Source of the DNA: Bordetella parapertussis
Lineage (GTDB): Bacteria > Pseudomonadota > Gammaproteobacteria > Burkholderiales > Burkholderiaceae_D
DNA length: 7,355 bases
Assembly: GCA_945867725.1 (NCBI GenBank)
Contig: CAMBJI010000095.1
Location: 1-7,355 of the forward strand
Direction of reading: 5' to 3'
Below are positions 1 through 6,671 of the stretch, in pieces. The position numbers and the translations under genes were made by a program. Each line of letters begins with the position of its first letter. Position 1 is the stretch's first letter. Under the pieces are notes generated by a model that worked only from the letters and a program-made list of their open reading frames with translations, had not been told where the DNA came from and did no database searches.

Positions 1-891
1 GACTCAGCGGTCGATATCAGCGAAGAAATCGATCGCCTCTCGCAAAAGAGTCAGCAACTGACCAAAGACCTCTACGCCAAGCTGACACCTTGGCAGGTAT
101 CGCAAATCGCTCGTCATCCGCAGCGCCCGTACACCATGGATTACGTGAACGAAATCTTCACGGATTTTCATGAGCTGCATGGTGACCGCACTTATGCCGA
201 TGACCAATCCATTGTCGGCGGTCTTGCGCGTTTTAATGGTCAGTCGTGCATGGTTATTGGTCACCAGAAAGGGCGCGATACTAAAGAACGCGCCATGCGT
301 AATTTCGGCATGCCCAAGCCCGAGGGTTATCGCAAGGCCCTGCGTCTGATGAAGGTCGCCGAAAAATTCAATTTGCCCGTATTCACTTTTGTGGATACCC
401 CCGGCGCTTTTCCCGGCATTGATGCTGAAGAGCGCGGGCAATCCGAGGCGATTGGCCACAACCTGTATGCGATGGCAGAACTCAAAGTACCCCTGATCGC
501 CACCATCATTGGCGAAGGCGGCTCTGGCGGTGCGCTGGCGATTGCGGTGGGTGATTCGGTGCTGATGCTGCAATATTCAACTTACTCGGTTATCTCGCCT
601 GAAGGTTGCGCCTCTATTCTCTGGAAAACAGCCGAGCGTGCTTCCGATGCAGCCGAAGCGCTGGGCCTTACCGCGCATCGCCTGAAGGCACTGAACCTGA
701 TCGACAAGATCATCAACGAACCGCTGGGTGGTGCGCACCGCGATCCCAAGCAAATGGCCGTGCTGCTTAAGCGCGCCTTGGCCGATTCCCTGCGCCAGGT
801 CCAGGGTTTGAAGACCAAGGAGCTTCTGGCCGCGCGTCATGAAAAGCTAATGAGCTATGGCAAGTTCAAGGAAATCGCCTCCGCTGAGTAA
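1..891 (+). CDS. accA: Acetyl-CoA carboxylase carboxyltransferase subunit alpha (5' end cut off by window)
   Basis: The alpha half of the carboxyltransferase moves the carboxyl group from biotin-BCCP to acetyl-CoA, giving malonyl-CoA for fatty-acid synthesis; it works in the cytoplasm as an alpha2beta2 complex with AccD. The frame is open from base 1 and begins [13 protein letters not shown], a typical AccA interior, so about 20-25 N-terminal residues are missing compared with the usual ~320. The ATG at 136 is internal (MDYVNEIF) and is not the start. Family landmarks visible are [50 protein letters not shown], the oxyanion-type loop [11 protein letters not shown], and [11 protein letters not shown]. 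The end ([10 protein letters not shown]) is betaproteobacterial in style. The tail overlaps the start of tilS, so the two are probably co-transcribed and coupled. The identification is secure. Confidence 0.97.
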   Translation, partial: DSAVDISEEIDRLSQKSQQLTKDLYAKLTPWQVSQIARHPQRPYTMDYVNEIFTDFHELHGDRTYADDQSIVGGLARFNGQSCMVIGHQKGRDTKERAMRNFGMPKPEGYRKALRLMKVAEKFNLPVFTFVDTPGAFPGIDAEERGQSEAIGHNLYAMAELKVPLIATIIGEGGSGGALAIAVGDSVLMLQYSTYSVISPEGCASILWKTAERASDAAEALGLTAHRLKALNLIDKIINEPLGGAHRDPKQMAVLLKRALADSLRQVQGLKTKELLAARHEKLMSYGKFKEIASAE

Positions 892-2284
892 TTCCACGCC
901 CGCACTGGATGCGGTCTTTCAACGCGCGCTAGAAGACATTCTGGTGCGCGTTGTTGTTTCTGACCGTATTGCATCCCGTACCGCATTCCGCATCGCAGTC
1001 GCTTTTAGTGGCGGTCTCGATTCAGCGGTTCTTCTCCATCTTGCGACTGCCGCCTGCAAGCAGCGTGGTATCCAACTGTTCGCCTTTCATGTCCATCATG
1101 GCTTGAGTCCCAATGCAGACCATTGGCTTGCGCATTGCGAAGAGCAGGCGCAGCAAGCCAACGCGACATTCGTCGCACGCCAAGTGCAAATCAATCCCCA
1201 TGACAAGCTCGGTATCGAGCAGGCCGCACGATTGGCTCGCTACGATGCACTTGCCGATATGTGCATCGCCAACGACGTAAGGCTACTGCTCACTGCGCAT
1301 CATCAGGATGATCAGGCTGAAACGGTTGTGCTGCAGTTATTACGTGGGGCAGGTTTACCCGGTCTATCGGCAATGGCCATGCTGCAATCCGAACACGCAT
1401 TGTTAGGTGCTGGTATCGCATTGGGTAGACCATTGCTTGATATGACGCGCGCCGACCTTGAACTTTGGGCGGATACGAATGCCATAAAGCATATCGTGGA
1501 TGAATCCAATGACGACCTGCGTTTTCGTCGTAATGAAATTCGTCATCAGTTAATGCCGCTGCTCGAGCAACAACTGCCCGGCGTAAAAAATTCGATTGCT
1601 CGCAGCGCCCGTCATCTGCAGACCGCACAGCGACTGTTGGATGAACTGGCGGCGATTGATTTGCAGTCCTGCGGTGATGCGGATTCGTTAGTCATAGGGC
1701 GACTTCGTCAGCTGAGTGATGATCGCCTCGACAATCTGCTGCGTTACTGGTTACGGCAATGCGGTGCCGATCACTATCCCAGTGATGCCCAGCTGTATCA
1801 GCTGCGTGAGCAGATGCTGCATGCTCGAGATGATGCACATCCCTTACTTGCGCTGTGTGGTCTCGTCTTGGAGCGCCACTCCGGCCATCTGGTGGCGAGA
1901 CATGACGAACCGCTACTAATAAATTTACCCTCGGAGATCTTGCTGCACTGGCAGGGCGAATCAGAGATCGCCATACCGGTGTGGCAGGGCCGTCTGGTGT
2001 TTGACTTTGTTCCCGGCCCGGGTTTGGACCGTATGCAGCTTTTGCAGGGGCCACTGCGGTTGCGTCCTCGCGGCGGTGGCGAACGTCTCAAGCTCGATTC
2101 CAATCGCCCCTCGCGGACGCTGAAAAACCTGTTTCAGGAGTCCGATGTGCCCGTACGTGAACGACTCTGGCTGCCATTGCTGTACCTTGGTGATGAATTG
2201 ATATTTGCCGCCGGTCTGGGCATGGACGTTAGAGCAGGGCGTACCAGCGAGGGTGTGCGTGTGCGTTGGCAGCGACAAGACTGA
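857..2284 (+). CDS. tilS: tRNA(Ile)-lysidine synthetase TilS
   Basis: TilS uses ATP to attach lysine to C34 of the CAU anticodon of tRNA-Ile2, switching its reading from AUG to AUA; it is essential in most bacteria. The N-terminal PP-loop ATPase shows SGGLDS at residues 51-56, [13 protein letters not shown] (78-90), [14 protein letters not shown], and [13 protein letters not shown] (145-157). [15 protein letters not shown] near 216-230 is the usual end of the catalytic domain. The C-terminal tRNA-binding domain has [14 protein letters not shown] and [10 protein letters not shown]. At 475 residues it is slightly longer than E. coli TilS (~432). The ATG at 857 is the only ATG upstream of the P-loop that keeps the helical N-terminus. 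It overlaps accA by 35 bp and has no clear Shine-Dalgarno, which suggests translational coupling; a downstream non-ATG start (CTG 884, GTG 944) cannot be excluded. Confidence 0.95.
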   Translation: MASSRKSPPLSNSTPALDAVFQRALEDILVRVVVSDRIASRTAFRIAVAFSGGLDSAVLLHLATAACKQRGIQLFAFHVHHGLSPNADHWLAHCEEQAQQANATFVARQVQINPHDKLGIEQAARLARYDALADMCIANDVRLLLTAHHQDDQAETVVLQLLRGAGLPGLSAMAMLQSEHALLGAGIALGRPLLDMTRADLELWADTNAIKHIVDESNDDLRFRRNEIRHQLMPLLEQQLPGVKNSIARSARHLQTAQRLLDELAAIDLQSCGDADSLVIGRLRQLSDDRLDNLLRYWLRQCGADHYPSDAQLYQLREQMLHARDDAHPLLALCGLVLERHSGHLVARHDEPLLINLPSEILLHWQGESEIAIPVWQGRLVFDFVPGPGLDRMQLLQGPLRLRPRGGGERLKLDSNRPSRTLKNLFQESDVPVRERLWLPLLYLGDELIFAAGLGMDVRAGRTSEGVRVRWQRQD

Positions 2285-2314
2285 TGCAGCGCAAGGCTGC
2301 TTCATGTCATCTAT

Positions 2315-2343
2315 TTGTCATTCCGCATTGCAACATGTAAAAT
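2315..2343 (+). promoter_or_regulatory. Predicted sigma70 promoter of lysC
   Basis: TTGTCA at 2315-2320 and TAAAAT at 2338-2343 are separated by exactly 17 bp, close to the sigma70 consensus. Transcription would start near 2350, giving a leader of about 28 nt. The leader (2351-2378) is pyrimidine-rich and has no recognisable Shine-Dalgarno. The promoter fills most of the 94-bp tilS-lysC gap, so lysC probably has its own transcript. This is prediction by inspection only. Confidence 0.6.
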
Positions 2344-2378
2344 CTCGGGTTTTCTTGGTTTAATTTTCTCTCCAATCA

Positions 2379-3629
2379 ATGGCCTTATTCGTACACAAAT
2401 ACGGCGGCACATCGATGGGCTCAACGGAGCGCATCAAGAATGTCGCGCAACGCGTCGCCAAATGGCATGACGCCGGACATCAGGTGGTAGTCGTCCCTTC
2501 TGCCATGTCGGGCGAGACCAATCGACTGCTCGGCCTTGCAAAAGAAATTACCGGTCAACCTGATCCGCGCGAACTTGACATGCTCGCAGCCACGGGCGAG
2601 CAGGCATCGGTAGCGCTGCTGGCCATTGCACTGCAAGCCATCGGCAAGCAGTCTGTCTCGTACACCGGCTGGCAAGTACCTATCGTGACAGATAATGCGT
2701 ACACCAAAGCGCGTATTCAATCGATCGACGATGTTCGCGTTCGCAAAGATCTCGATGCAGGTCGTATCGTGATCATCACGGGTTTTCAGGGTATCGACGG
2801 CGAGGGCAATATCACCACGCTGGGTCGCGGTGGTTCAGACACTTCCGCAGTCGCGGTAGCCGCGGCAATGAAAGCAGCCGAGTGCCTGATCTACACCGAC
2901 GTCGATGGCGTCTATACGACGGACCCGCGCGTGGTTTCAGATGCGCGTCGACTGAAGTCGGTGACCTTTGAGGAAATGCTCGAGATGGCCTCGCTCGGCT
3001 CCAAGGTCCTGCAGATCCGCTCGGTGGAATTTGCAGGTAACTACCGCGTACCGACTCGGGTACTGTCCTCGCTGACCGACCCGCTGACACCACTGGACGA
3101 AGAAGCTCGCTCCGGCACACTGATTTCGTTTGAGGAAGACACCCACATGGAACAAGCCACCATTACCGGCATAGCCTTCAATCGCGATGAAGCGAAAATC
3201 ACTGTCATGGGCGTGCCTGATCGTCCTGGCATTGCCTATCAGATTTTGGGTCCGATATCGGATGCCAATATCGAAGTTGACATGATTATTCAAAATCAGT
3301 CGGTGGAAGGCAAAACCGATTTCACGTTTACCGTGCCCCGCGGCGAATATGAAAAATCGCTGAAGATTATTGATGGCGAGGTCAAGCAGCACCTTGGTGC
3401 CAGTAATGTCGTTGGTGATGCGAAGGTATCGAAAGTCTCAGTCGTTGGCGTCGGCATGCGCAGTCATGTGGGCGTCGCATCGCAGATGTTCCGCACTCTG
3501 TCGGAAGAGAGCATCAATATTCAGATGATCTCCACCTCCGAGATCAAGATCTCGGTCCTGATCGACGAGAAGTACATGGAGCTCGCTGTCAGAGCGCTGC
3601 ACAAGGCCTTTGGGCTGGAACAGGGCTGA
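2379..3629 (+). CDS. lysC: Aspartokinase (aspartate kinase), alpha subunit
   Basis: Aspartokinase phosphorylates L-aspartate to aspartyl-phosphate, the first step toward lysine (and diaminopimelate for cell wall), threonine and methionine. The N-terminal amino-acid kinase domain starts with VHKYGGTSMGS, which fixes the ATG at 2379, and includes MLAATGEQAS (68-77), GFQGIDGEGNITTLGRGGSD (135-154) and YTDVDGVYTTDPR (172-184). Two C-terminal ACT domains follow: one around 272-305 (ITVMGVPDRPGIAYQIL, then DMIIQN) and one around 352-396 (VSVVGVGMRSHVGV, then MISTSEIKISVLID). These domains normally bind lysine and/or threonine for feedback inhibition. The length of 416 residues fits the monofunctional betaproteobacterial class. 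The 5' leader lacks a clear RBS. An internal start inside the gene probably yields a second, ACT-only product (separate entry). Confidence 0.97.
   Translation: MALFVHKYGGTSMGSTERIKNVAQRVAKWHDAGHQVVVVPSAMSGETNRLLGLAKEITGQPDPRELDMLAATGEQASVALLAIALQAIGKQSVSYTGWQVPIVTDNAYTKARIQSIDDVRVRKDLDAGRIVIITGFQGIDGEGNITTLGRGGSDTSAVAVAAAMKAAECLIYTDVDGVYTTDPRVVSDARRLKSVTFEEMLEMASLGSKVLQIRSVEFAGNYRVPTRVLSSLTDPLTPLDEEARSGTLISFEEDTHMEQATITGIAFNRDEAKITVMGVPDRPGIAYQILGPISDANIEVDMIIQNQSVEGKTDFTFTVPRGEYEKSLKIIDGEVKQHLGASNVVGDAKVSKVSVVGVGMRSHVGVASQMFRTLSEESINIQMISTSEIKISVLIDEKYMELAVRALHKAFGLEQG
3133..3629 (+). other. Internal RBS and in-frame start for the aspartokinase beta (ACT-only) subunit
   Basis: An AGGAAG Shine-Dalgarno-like stretch at 3133-3138 sits 8 nt before an in-frame ATG at 3147, codon 257 of lysC. 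Starting there gives a 160-residue protein (MEQATITGIAF...) made of only the two regulatory ACT domains. In Bacillus, Corynebacterium and Thermus the aspartokinase beta subunit is made in this way, starting at an equivalent M-E-x-A sequence, and assembles as alpha2beta2. The RBS and ATG are seen directly; use of the start here is inferred from those relatives. Confidence 0.6.
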
Positions 3630-3664
3630 TTTGCTGAGCTTTTAGAGGTGGTAGCCCGGTTTCA

Positions 3665-3693
3665 TTGACCAAAAGGCAGCAGAAAGCTATCAT
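3665..3693 (+). promoter_or_regulatory. Predicted promoter of the tRNA-Ser gene
   Basis: TTGACC at 3665-3670 and TATCAT at 3688-3693 have a 17-bp spacer. They are followed by a GC-rich CGCG at 3694-3697, a discriminator type common at stable-RNA promoters under stringent control. Predicted initiation near 3700 leaves about 34 nt of 5' leader for RNase P to remove. No clear lysC terminator lies in 3630-3664, so read-through from lysC may add to tRNA transcription. Confidence 0.6.
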
Positions 3694-3733
3694 CGCGTCT
3701 TTGCCGCTGTGGGTAACTCACCTGCCGGCAAGT

Positions 3734-3827
3734 GGAGACCTGGCCGAGTGGTCGAAGGCACTTCCCTGCTAAGGAAGCATATGGGCTTAAACCTGTATCG
3801 AGGGTTCGAATCCCTCGGTCTCCGCCA
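3734..3827 (+). tRNA. tRNA-Ser (anticodon GCT)
   Basis: A complete class II tRNA. The acceptor stem GGAGACC (3734-3740) pairs perfectly with GGTCTCC (3817-3823), followed by discriminator G and an encoded CCA at 3825-3827. The anticodon stem CTTCC/GGAAG (3761-3765/3773-3777) encloses the loop CTGCTAA with anticodon GCT at 3768-3770, reading AGC and AGU codons. A long variable arm (about 3778-3799) is typical of serine tRNAs. The T arm is GAGGG-TTCGAAT-CCCTC (3800-3816). Its 3' end probably served as the integration site of the element downstream, and the gene is intact after insertion. Confidence 0.96.
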
Positions 3828-3830
3828 ATA
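3804..3830 (+). other. Probable left attachment site (attL) at the tRNA-Ser 3' end
   Basis: A P4-type integrase gene begins about 200 bp downstream of the tRNA and points away from it. This is the standard arrangement for islands that integrate into the 3' end of a tRNA gene and rebuild it. The core should therefore lie in the T-arm/acceptor region ending in CCA. I find no second copy of this sequence later in the window, so attR must lie beyond 7355 and the core length cannot be fixed from here. Confidence 0.55.
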
Positions 3831-3850
3831 AGTAGTCCAAAGAACTCCAG

Positions 3851-3924
3851 TAAGCTCCAACAAGCATATTGGATTCTTCGAAAAGCCCAGTAAATGCTGG
3901 GCTTTTTGTCTTTTAAGCTCCAAC
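3851..3924 (+). repeat. Direct repeat of TAAGCTCCAAC flanking the terminator
   Basis: The 11-mer TAAGCTCCAAC occurs at 3851-3861 and again at 3914-3924, either side of the terminator hairpin and close to the island edge. Exact 11-mers so close together are unlikely by chance. It may be a binding site pair or a trace of an insertion or duplication; its role is unknown. Confidence 0.45.
3881..3914 (+). terminator. Rho-independent terminator between tRNA-Ser and the integrase
   Basis: A perfect 10-bp stem, AAAAGCCCAG (3881-3890) with CTGGGCTTTT (3897-3906), has a 6-nt loop TAAATG and runs into a T-rich tail (TTTTTGTCTTTT). It would end tRNA-Ser (and any lysC read-through) transcription and insulate the integrase from the chromosomal promoter. 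Confidence 0.9.
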
Positions 3925-3951
3925 GCGCTACACTACCATCCAGATTCTGGT

Positions 3952-4008
3952 GCGGGTAAAAATGTGGGTAAAAATTAGCTTTACCCACAACCCGCAGTAT
4001 TTTTACCC
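3952..4008. promoter_or_regulatory. Cluster of GGGTAAAAAT repeats upstream of int (candidate arm-type or operator sites)
   Basis: GGGTAAAAAT is present as direct copies at 3954-3963 and 3966-3975, and its complement ATTTTTACCC at 3999-4008. A further inverted TTTACCC lies at 3980-3986. GTGGGTAAA (3964-3972) and TTTACCCAC (3980-3988) form a perfect 9-bp inverted repeat around a 7-nt centre, and GCGGGT (3952-3957) matches ACCCGC (3990-3995). A small palindrome CCAGATTCTGG precedes them at 3940-3950. Position between attL and int suits integrase arm-type sites, AlpA/excisionase sites, or an int autoregulatory operator. The int RBS GGAGG (4015-4019) lies just downstream. Confidence 0.65.
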
Positions 4009-4023
4009 TCATCTGGAGGTGAA

Positions 4024-5229
4024 ATGCTCACTGACACTCGCGTTAAGACCGCCAAGCCCCAATCAACTATCTACAAACTCACAGACGAGCGAGGGCTGCA
4101 CTTGTCTGTGTATCCCAGCGGATCAAAGCTCTGGCACATGCGTTATCGCTTCGAAGGCAAAGAAAAAACAGCAAGCTTGGGTAAGTATCCTGAAACCACC
4201 CTTGCAGAAGCGCGTGAGAAGCGTGACCAGATGCGCAAACAAGTTGCCAAAGAAATCGACCCAGTTCAAGCCCAACACGCCGCCAAACGAGCAAAGCAGT
4301 TCGCGCAGGAGAGTAGTTTTGAGGCGGTGGCACGAGCTTGGTACGCGGGGTGGGCTGCGGCAAGGAGTCCCAGACATGCTGAGTATGTGATGCGAAGGCT
4401 TGAGGCTGACGTATTTCCTGCTATTGGCAAGCGTCCTGTAGCGGAAATCAAAGCGCCTGAACTAGTGCGGATGGTCAAGGCTATAGAAAAGCGAGGCGCG
4501 TTAGATATTAGCAAAAGGGCTTACCAAACCACAGGGCAAGTATTTAGGTATGCGATAGCGCACGGCCTTGCTGAGCGTAACCCTGCCAGCGATGTGAAAC
4601 CAAGCGATGTTCTTGTTTCGCGCAAGAAGACTAACTACGCACGGATTGACGAAAGAGAGTTGCCTGAGCTTTTACGGAAGATAGAAGGCTATCAGGGAAC
4701 TCCAGCTACTCGGCTTGCTATAAAGCTATTGGCAATGACGTTTGTGCGCACCGGTGAGCTAATAGGTGCTAAGTGGGACGAGTTTGATTTGAACGCTGCC
4801 GAGTGGCGCATCCCAGAAGAGCGCATGAAGATGCGCACCCCTCATATTGTGCCTTTACCAAAGCAGGCTGTTCAGGTATTGCAGGTACTCCATGGCGTCA
4901 CTGGTCATAGCAAGCTACTTTTTCCCGGAGAGAGGGATCATTCAAAGTCGATCAGCAATAACACGATCTTAAAAGCCCTTGAGCGCATGGGCTATAAAGG
5001 GCGAATGACTGGGCATGGTTTTAGGGGGCTGGCGTCAACCATACTGCACGAGAAGGGCTTTGAGCATATGCATATTGAATTGCAATTGGCGCACCAAGAA
5101 CGTGATCAGGTCAGTGCTAGCTATAACAAGGCTGCACACTTACAACCACGAGCCAAGATGATGCAATGGTGGTCTGATTATCTTGATCAGCAGTTGGTGG
5201 GAAATGTTATTGCATTCCGTACAAAGTGA
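4024..5229 (+). CDS. int: P4-type tyrosine recombinase / integrase
   Basis: This site-specific recombinase would integrate and excise the element at tRNA-Ser. At 401 residues it has the P4/CP4 integrase plan: an N-terminal arm-binding DUF4102-type domain (about 1-90, with LTDERGLHLSVYPSGSKLW and LGKYPETTLAEAREKRD), a SAM-like core-binding domain (about 97-190), and a C-terminal catalytic domain. Catalytic residues visible are R242 (FVRTGELIGAKW), H331-x-x-R334 (HGFRGLAST), H357 (LAHQERD) and the nucleophile Y367 (ASYNKA); K269 is a candidate for the catalytic lysine. The family-typical MMQWWSDYLD follows the tyrosine, so the protein looks complete and active. The ATG at 4024 has GGAGG at 4015-4019. 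The repeat cluster just upstream may control it. The next gene starts 28 bp after its stop. Confidence 0.95.
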   Translation: MLTDTRVKTAKPQSTIYKLTDERGLHLSVYPSGSKLWHMRYRFEGKEKTASLGKYPETTLAEAREKRDQMRKQVAKEIDPVQAQHAAKRAKQFAQESSFEAVARAWYAGWAAARSPRHAEYVMRRLEADVFPAIGKRPVAEIKAPELVRMVKAIEKRGALDISKRAYQTTGQVFRYAIAHGLAERNPASDVKPSDVLVSRKKTNYARIDERELPELLRKIEGYQGTPATRLAIKLLAMTFVRTGELIGAKWDEFDLNAAEWRIPEERMKMRTPHIVPLPKQAVQVLQVLHGVTGHSKLLFPGERDHSKSISNNTILKALERMGYKGRMTGHGFRGLASTILHEKGFEHMHIELQLAHQERDQVSASYNKAAHLQPRAKMMQWWSDYLDQQLVGNVIAFRTK

Positions 5230-5257
5230 TAGGGGTATCGATAAAGCGGAGGGAAGT

Positions 5258-5731
5258 ATGCAGACAAAACAGCAGTATTTTATGGAGGAGTTGGCTAAGC
5301 GCATTTTGCTTGAAAAGATTACTACTGAAGATCGCCACTACTTAGCATCTTGCATATACGCGCTGTCTCGGGGCGAAGATGCGCGGGAAATCTTTAAAAC
5401 TGCAAAAGCTAAAGGGGCAAGAAAAGAGCGTGTCCAAGCAACTTTTCGAAAAAAAATGGCGATTACATTGATAGTTGCCTATATGCGACCTAAGTATGAA
5501 AGTGAGAGCGATTTTTCTCCCTTGATACCTAGCGGTGAGGGCTTATCCGAGAAGGAAGCTATTGATAAAGCTTACGCCATTTTTAAAGTTGAAGATGAAA
5601 AATCAAAATCTGATAATGATGGCTATGACATCTCTTATCAAACGCTAGAACGTTACTGGAATGAGGCCAAGAAGAAGAATCCTGAATTGCTCCAACCTCA
5701 TTTTTTACATAGCGACATACTTCCCGATTAA
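5258..5731 (+). CDS. Hypothetical protein of the island (157 aa), unrecognised
   Basis: I do not recognise a family. I chose the ATG at 5258 (MQTKQQYFMEEL) because GGAGGG at 5248-5253 precedes it at normal spacing; an ATG at 5183 in frame lies inside int and has no such site. The protein is predicted soluble, mostly helical and highly charged, with a basic patch around KTAKAKGARKERVQATFRKK and an acidic/lysine-rich linker before a final helix, SYQTLERYWNEAKKKNPE. No signal peptide or clear membrane segment is seen, although the middle ITLIVAYM is hydrophobic. The gene is visibly AT-richer than accA-lysC, which suggests recent transfer. Its place between int and the AlpA-like gene allows a role in element control or a cargo function, but nothing in the sequence decides this. 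Confidence 0.75.
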   Translation: MQTKQQYFMEELAKRILLEKITTEDRHYLASCIYALSRGEDAREIFKTAKAKGARKERVQATFRKKMAITLIVAYMRPKYESESDFSPLIPSGEGLSEKEAIDKAYAIFKVEDEKSKSDNDGYDISYQTLERYWNEAKKKNPELLQPHFLHSDILPD

Positions 5732-5799
5732 TGTTGTCATTTTTATGGACTCATAAAGCGTTTATCGATCAGTGACAGCCCGATTTTTATTACGTAGTC

Positions 5800-5826
5800 T
5801 GCGCTCATTGTTTTTATAGGAGCGCA
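5800..5826 (+). promoter_or_regulatory. Hairpin that can hide the RBS of the AlpA-like gene
   Basis: TGCGCTC (5800-5806) pairs perfectly over 7 bp with GAGCGCA (5820-5826), with a 13-nt A/T-rich loop. The Shine-Dalgarno AGGAG (5818-5822) is partly inside the 3' strand, and the start codon follows at 5828. If the RNA folds this way, ribosome entry would be reduced until something opens the stem. The 96-bp gap before the gene contains no promoter I would call with confidence. Confidence 0.5.
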
Positions 5827-5827
5827 T

Positions 5828-6088
5828 ATGAGTTCAGATCCACTTCTGAATGCTGCGAGTGGCGAACGTATCTTGCGGATGCGGCAATTATCGCAGCGAC
5901 TACAACTCAGTCCCTCGCGGCTTTATGCATTAATCGCTGAGGGAAAATTCCTCCCACCGTTTCAACTCGTACCCGGCGGTCGTGCCGTCGGATGGCTCGA
6001 GTGCGAGGTAGACGCGTGGCTACGGGCGCGTCGCAGCGGCGACGATCGGGCGCAGTCGAGGATGATGGAGGCAAAAGATGTCCAGTAA
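5828..6088 (+). CDS. AlpA-family phage regulatory protein / excisionase-like DNA-binding protein
   Basis: A small DNA-binding protein of 86 residues. The family pattern runs from residue 14 to 67: RILRMRQLSQRLQLSPSRLY forms the MerR/excisionase-type helix-turn-helix, followed by ALIAEGKFLPPFQLVPGGRA (wing) and VGWLECEVDAWLRAR (closing helix). In E. coli CP4-57, AlpA activates the excision pathway; P4-like elements use relatives (Vis) as regulator and excisionase. Here it probably controls int or excision, possibly at the GGGTAAAAAT cluster. The start has RBS AGGAG at 5818-5822, overlapped by a hairpin. The stop overlaps the next gene (ATGTCCAGTAA, 6078-6088), so the two are likely translated together. 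The tail after residue 68 is polar and probably disordered. Confidence 0.88.
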   Translation: MSSDPLLNAASGERILRMRQLSQRLQLSPSRLYALIAEGKFLPPFQLVPGGRAVGWLECEVDAWLRARRSGDDRAQSRMMEAKDVQ

Positions 6089-6671
6089 ATCGCCGAGATT
6101 ATCACTGCGCCCACCGCCAGCATTTCAAGAGTATCCATCAGACTGGCTTGCGTCGCGTACCTTTCGCGAAGGCACATTACCAGAAAGAGGCCTGCTGATG
6201 ACGATGCGCTTTGAATGCTGGGTCAACCAATCGCTTCCCAAAGCGCCAGATAGTTTGGCGCAAGTCTTAGGCCTTCTTAGGGAGGTGCTTGATGCGACTT
6301 TGACGCCGAGAGTATTAAGCTTTTTTTCGGAATCAAATGACGTGCTGATCTGCCCCGAGTTGGAATCTTACCGCGAGAAGCTCGCCAATGGGCGTCAGGC
6401 AATGTCGGAGGGTGGTCGTAGAGGCGGTCAGCGCACCCAAAACAAACACCGTGAAAATGAAGCCACCCTTGAGCGTACCTTTAAGCCCGTGAGTAGAGAT
6501 GAATTGAATCGAGATGAGTGGAATGGAAAAGCGTCTACAGGAAGCGGTGAATTAGAACAGCAATCCGAGGATACTTGGATGCGCGGTTACGATGCTTACA
6601 GCCAGCAGGAGGTTCAAAACCTTGAGAAATCAGTAAGGGGAAAATCTTCCAACAGTCGAGGTCAACGGTGA
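6078..6671 (+). CDS. DUF1376/YdaU-like protein, possible replication-initiation factor
   Basis: A protein of 197 residues. Residues about 19-118 resemble the DUF1376 (YdaU-like) domain: YPSDWLASRTF, then LPERGLLMTMRFECWVNQSL, LAQVLGL, VLSFFSES, and NGRQAMSEGGRRGGQ. In phages and islands that domain forms the N-terminus of many replication-initiator-like proteins. This is recognition of pattern, not a search result. Residues from about 120 on are polar, rich in E, Q, N, S and R, and probably disordered, with no clear helicase-loading or primase domain, so the protein may be reduced. GGAGG at 6067-6071 lies 6 nt before the ATG at 6078, and the 11-bp overlap with the AlpA-like gene suggests coupled synthesis. 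No intact gene follows for about 240 bp. Confidence 0.75.
   Translation: MSSKSPRLSLRPPPAFQEYPSDWLASRTFREGTLPERGLLMTMRFECWVNQSLPKAPDSLAQVLGLLREVLDATLTPRVLSFFSESNDVLICPELESYREKLANGRQAMSEGGRRGGQRTQNKHRENEATLERTFKPVSRDELNRDEWNGKASTGSGELEQQSEDTWMRGYDAYSQQEVQNLEKSVRGKSSNSRGQR

Noticed and set aside
136..891. accA starting at the ATG at 136
   Set aside because: The frame is open to base 1 and the upstream residues are typical AccA sequence, so the true start lies before the window.
2286..2300. Small GCAGC/GCTGC hairpin after tilS as a terminator
   Set aside because: Only 5 bp and no T-run follows; too weak to call.
3950..4390. A 146-codon + strand frame starting in the int upstream region
   Set aside because: It lies out of frame over the repeat cluster and the start of int, which has full family motifs; the translation is low-complexity and unlike a real protein.
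5183..5257. ATG at 5183 as the start of the 157-residue gene
   Set aside because: It lies inside the end of int without an RBS, while the ATG at 5258 has a strong GGAGGG.
5734..5757. TTGTCA near 5734 as the -35 of a promoter for the AlpA-like gene
   Set aside because: No acceptable -10 at 16-18 bp; the nearest AT-rich hexamer is only 12 bp away.
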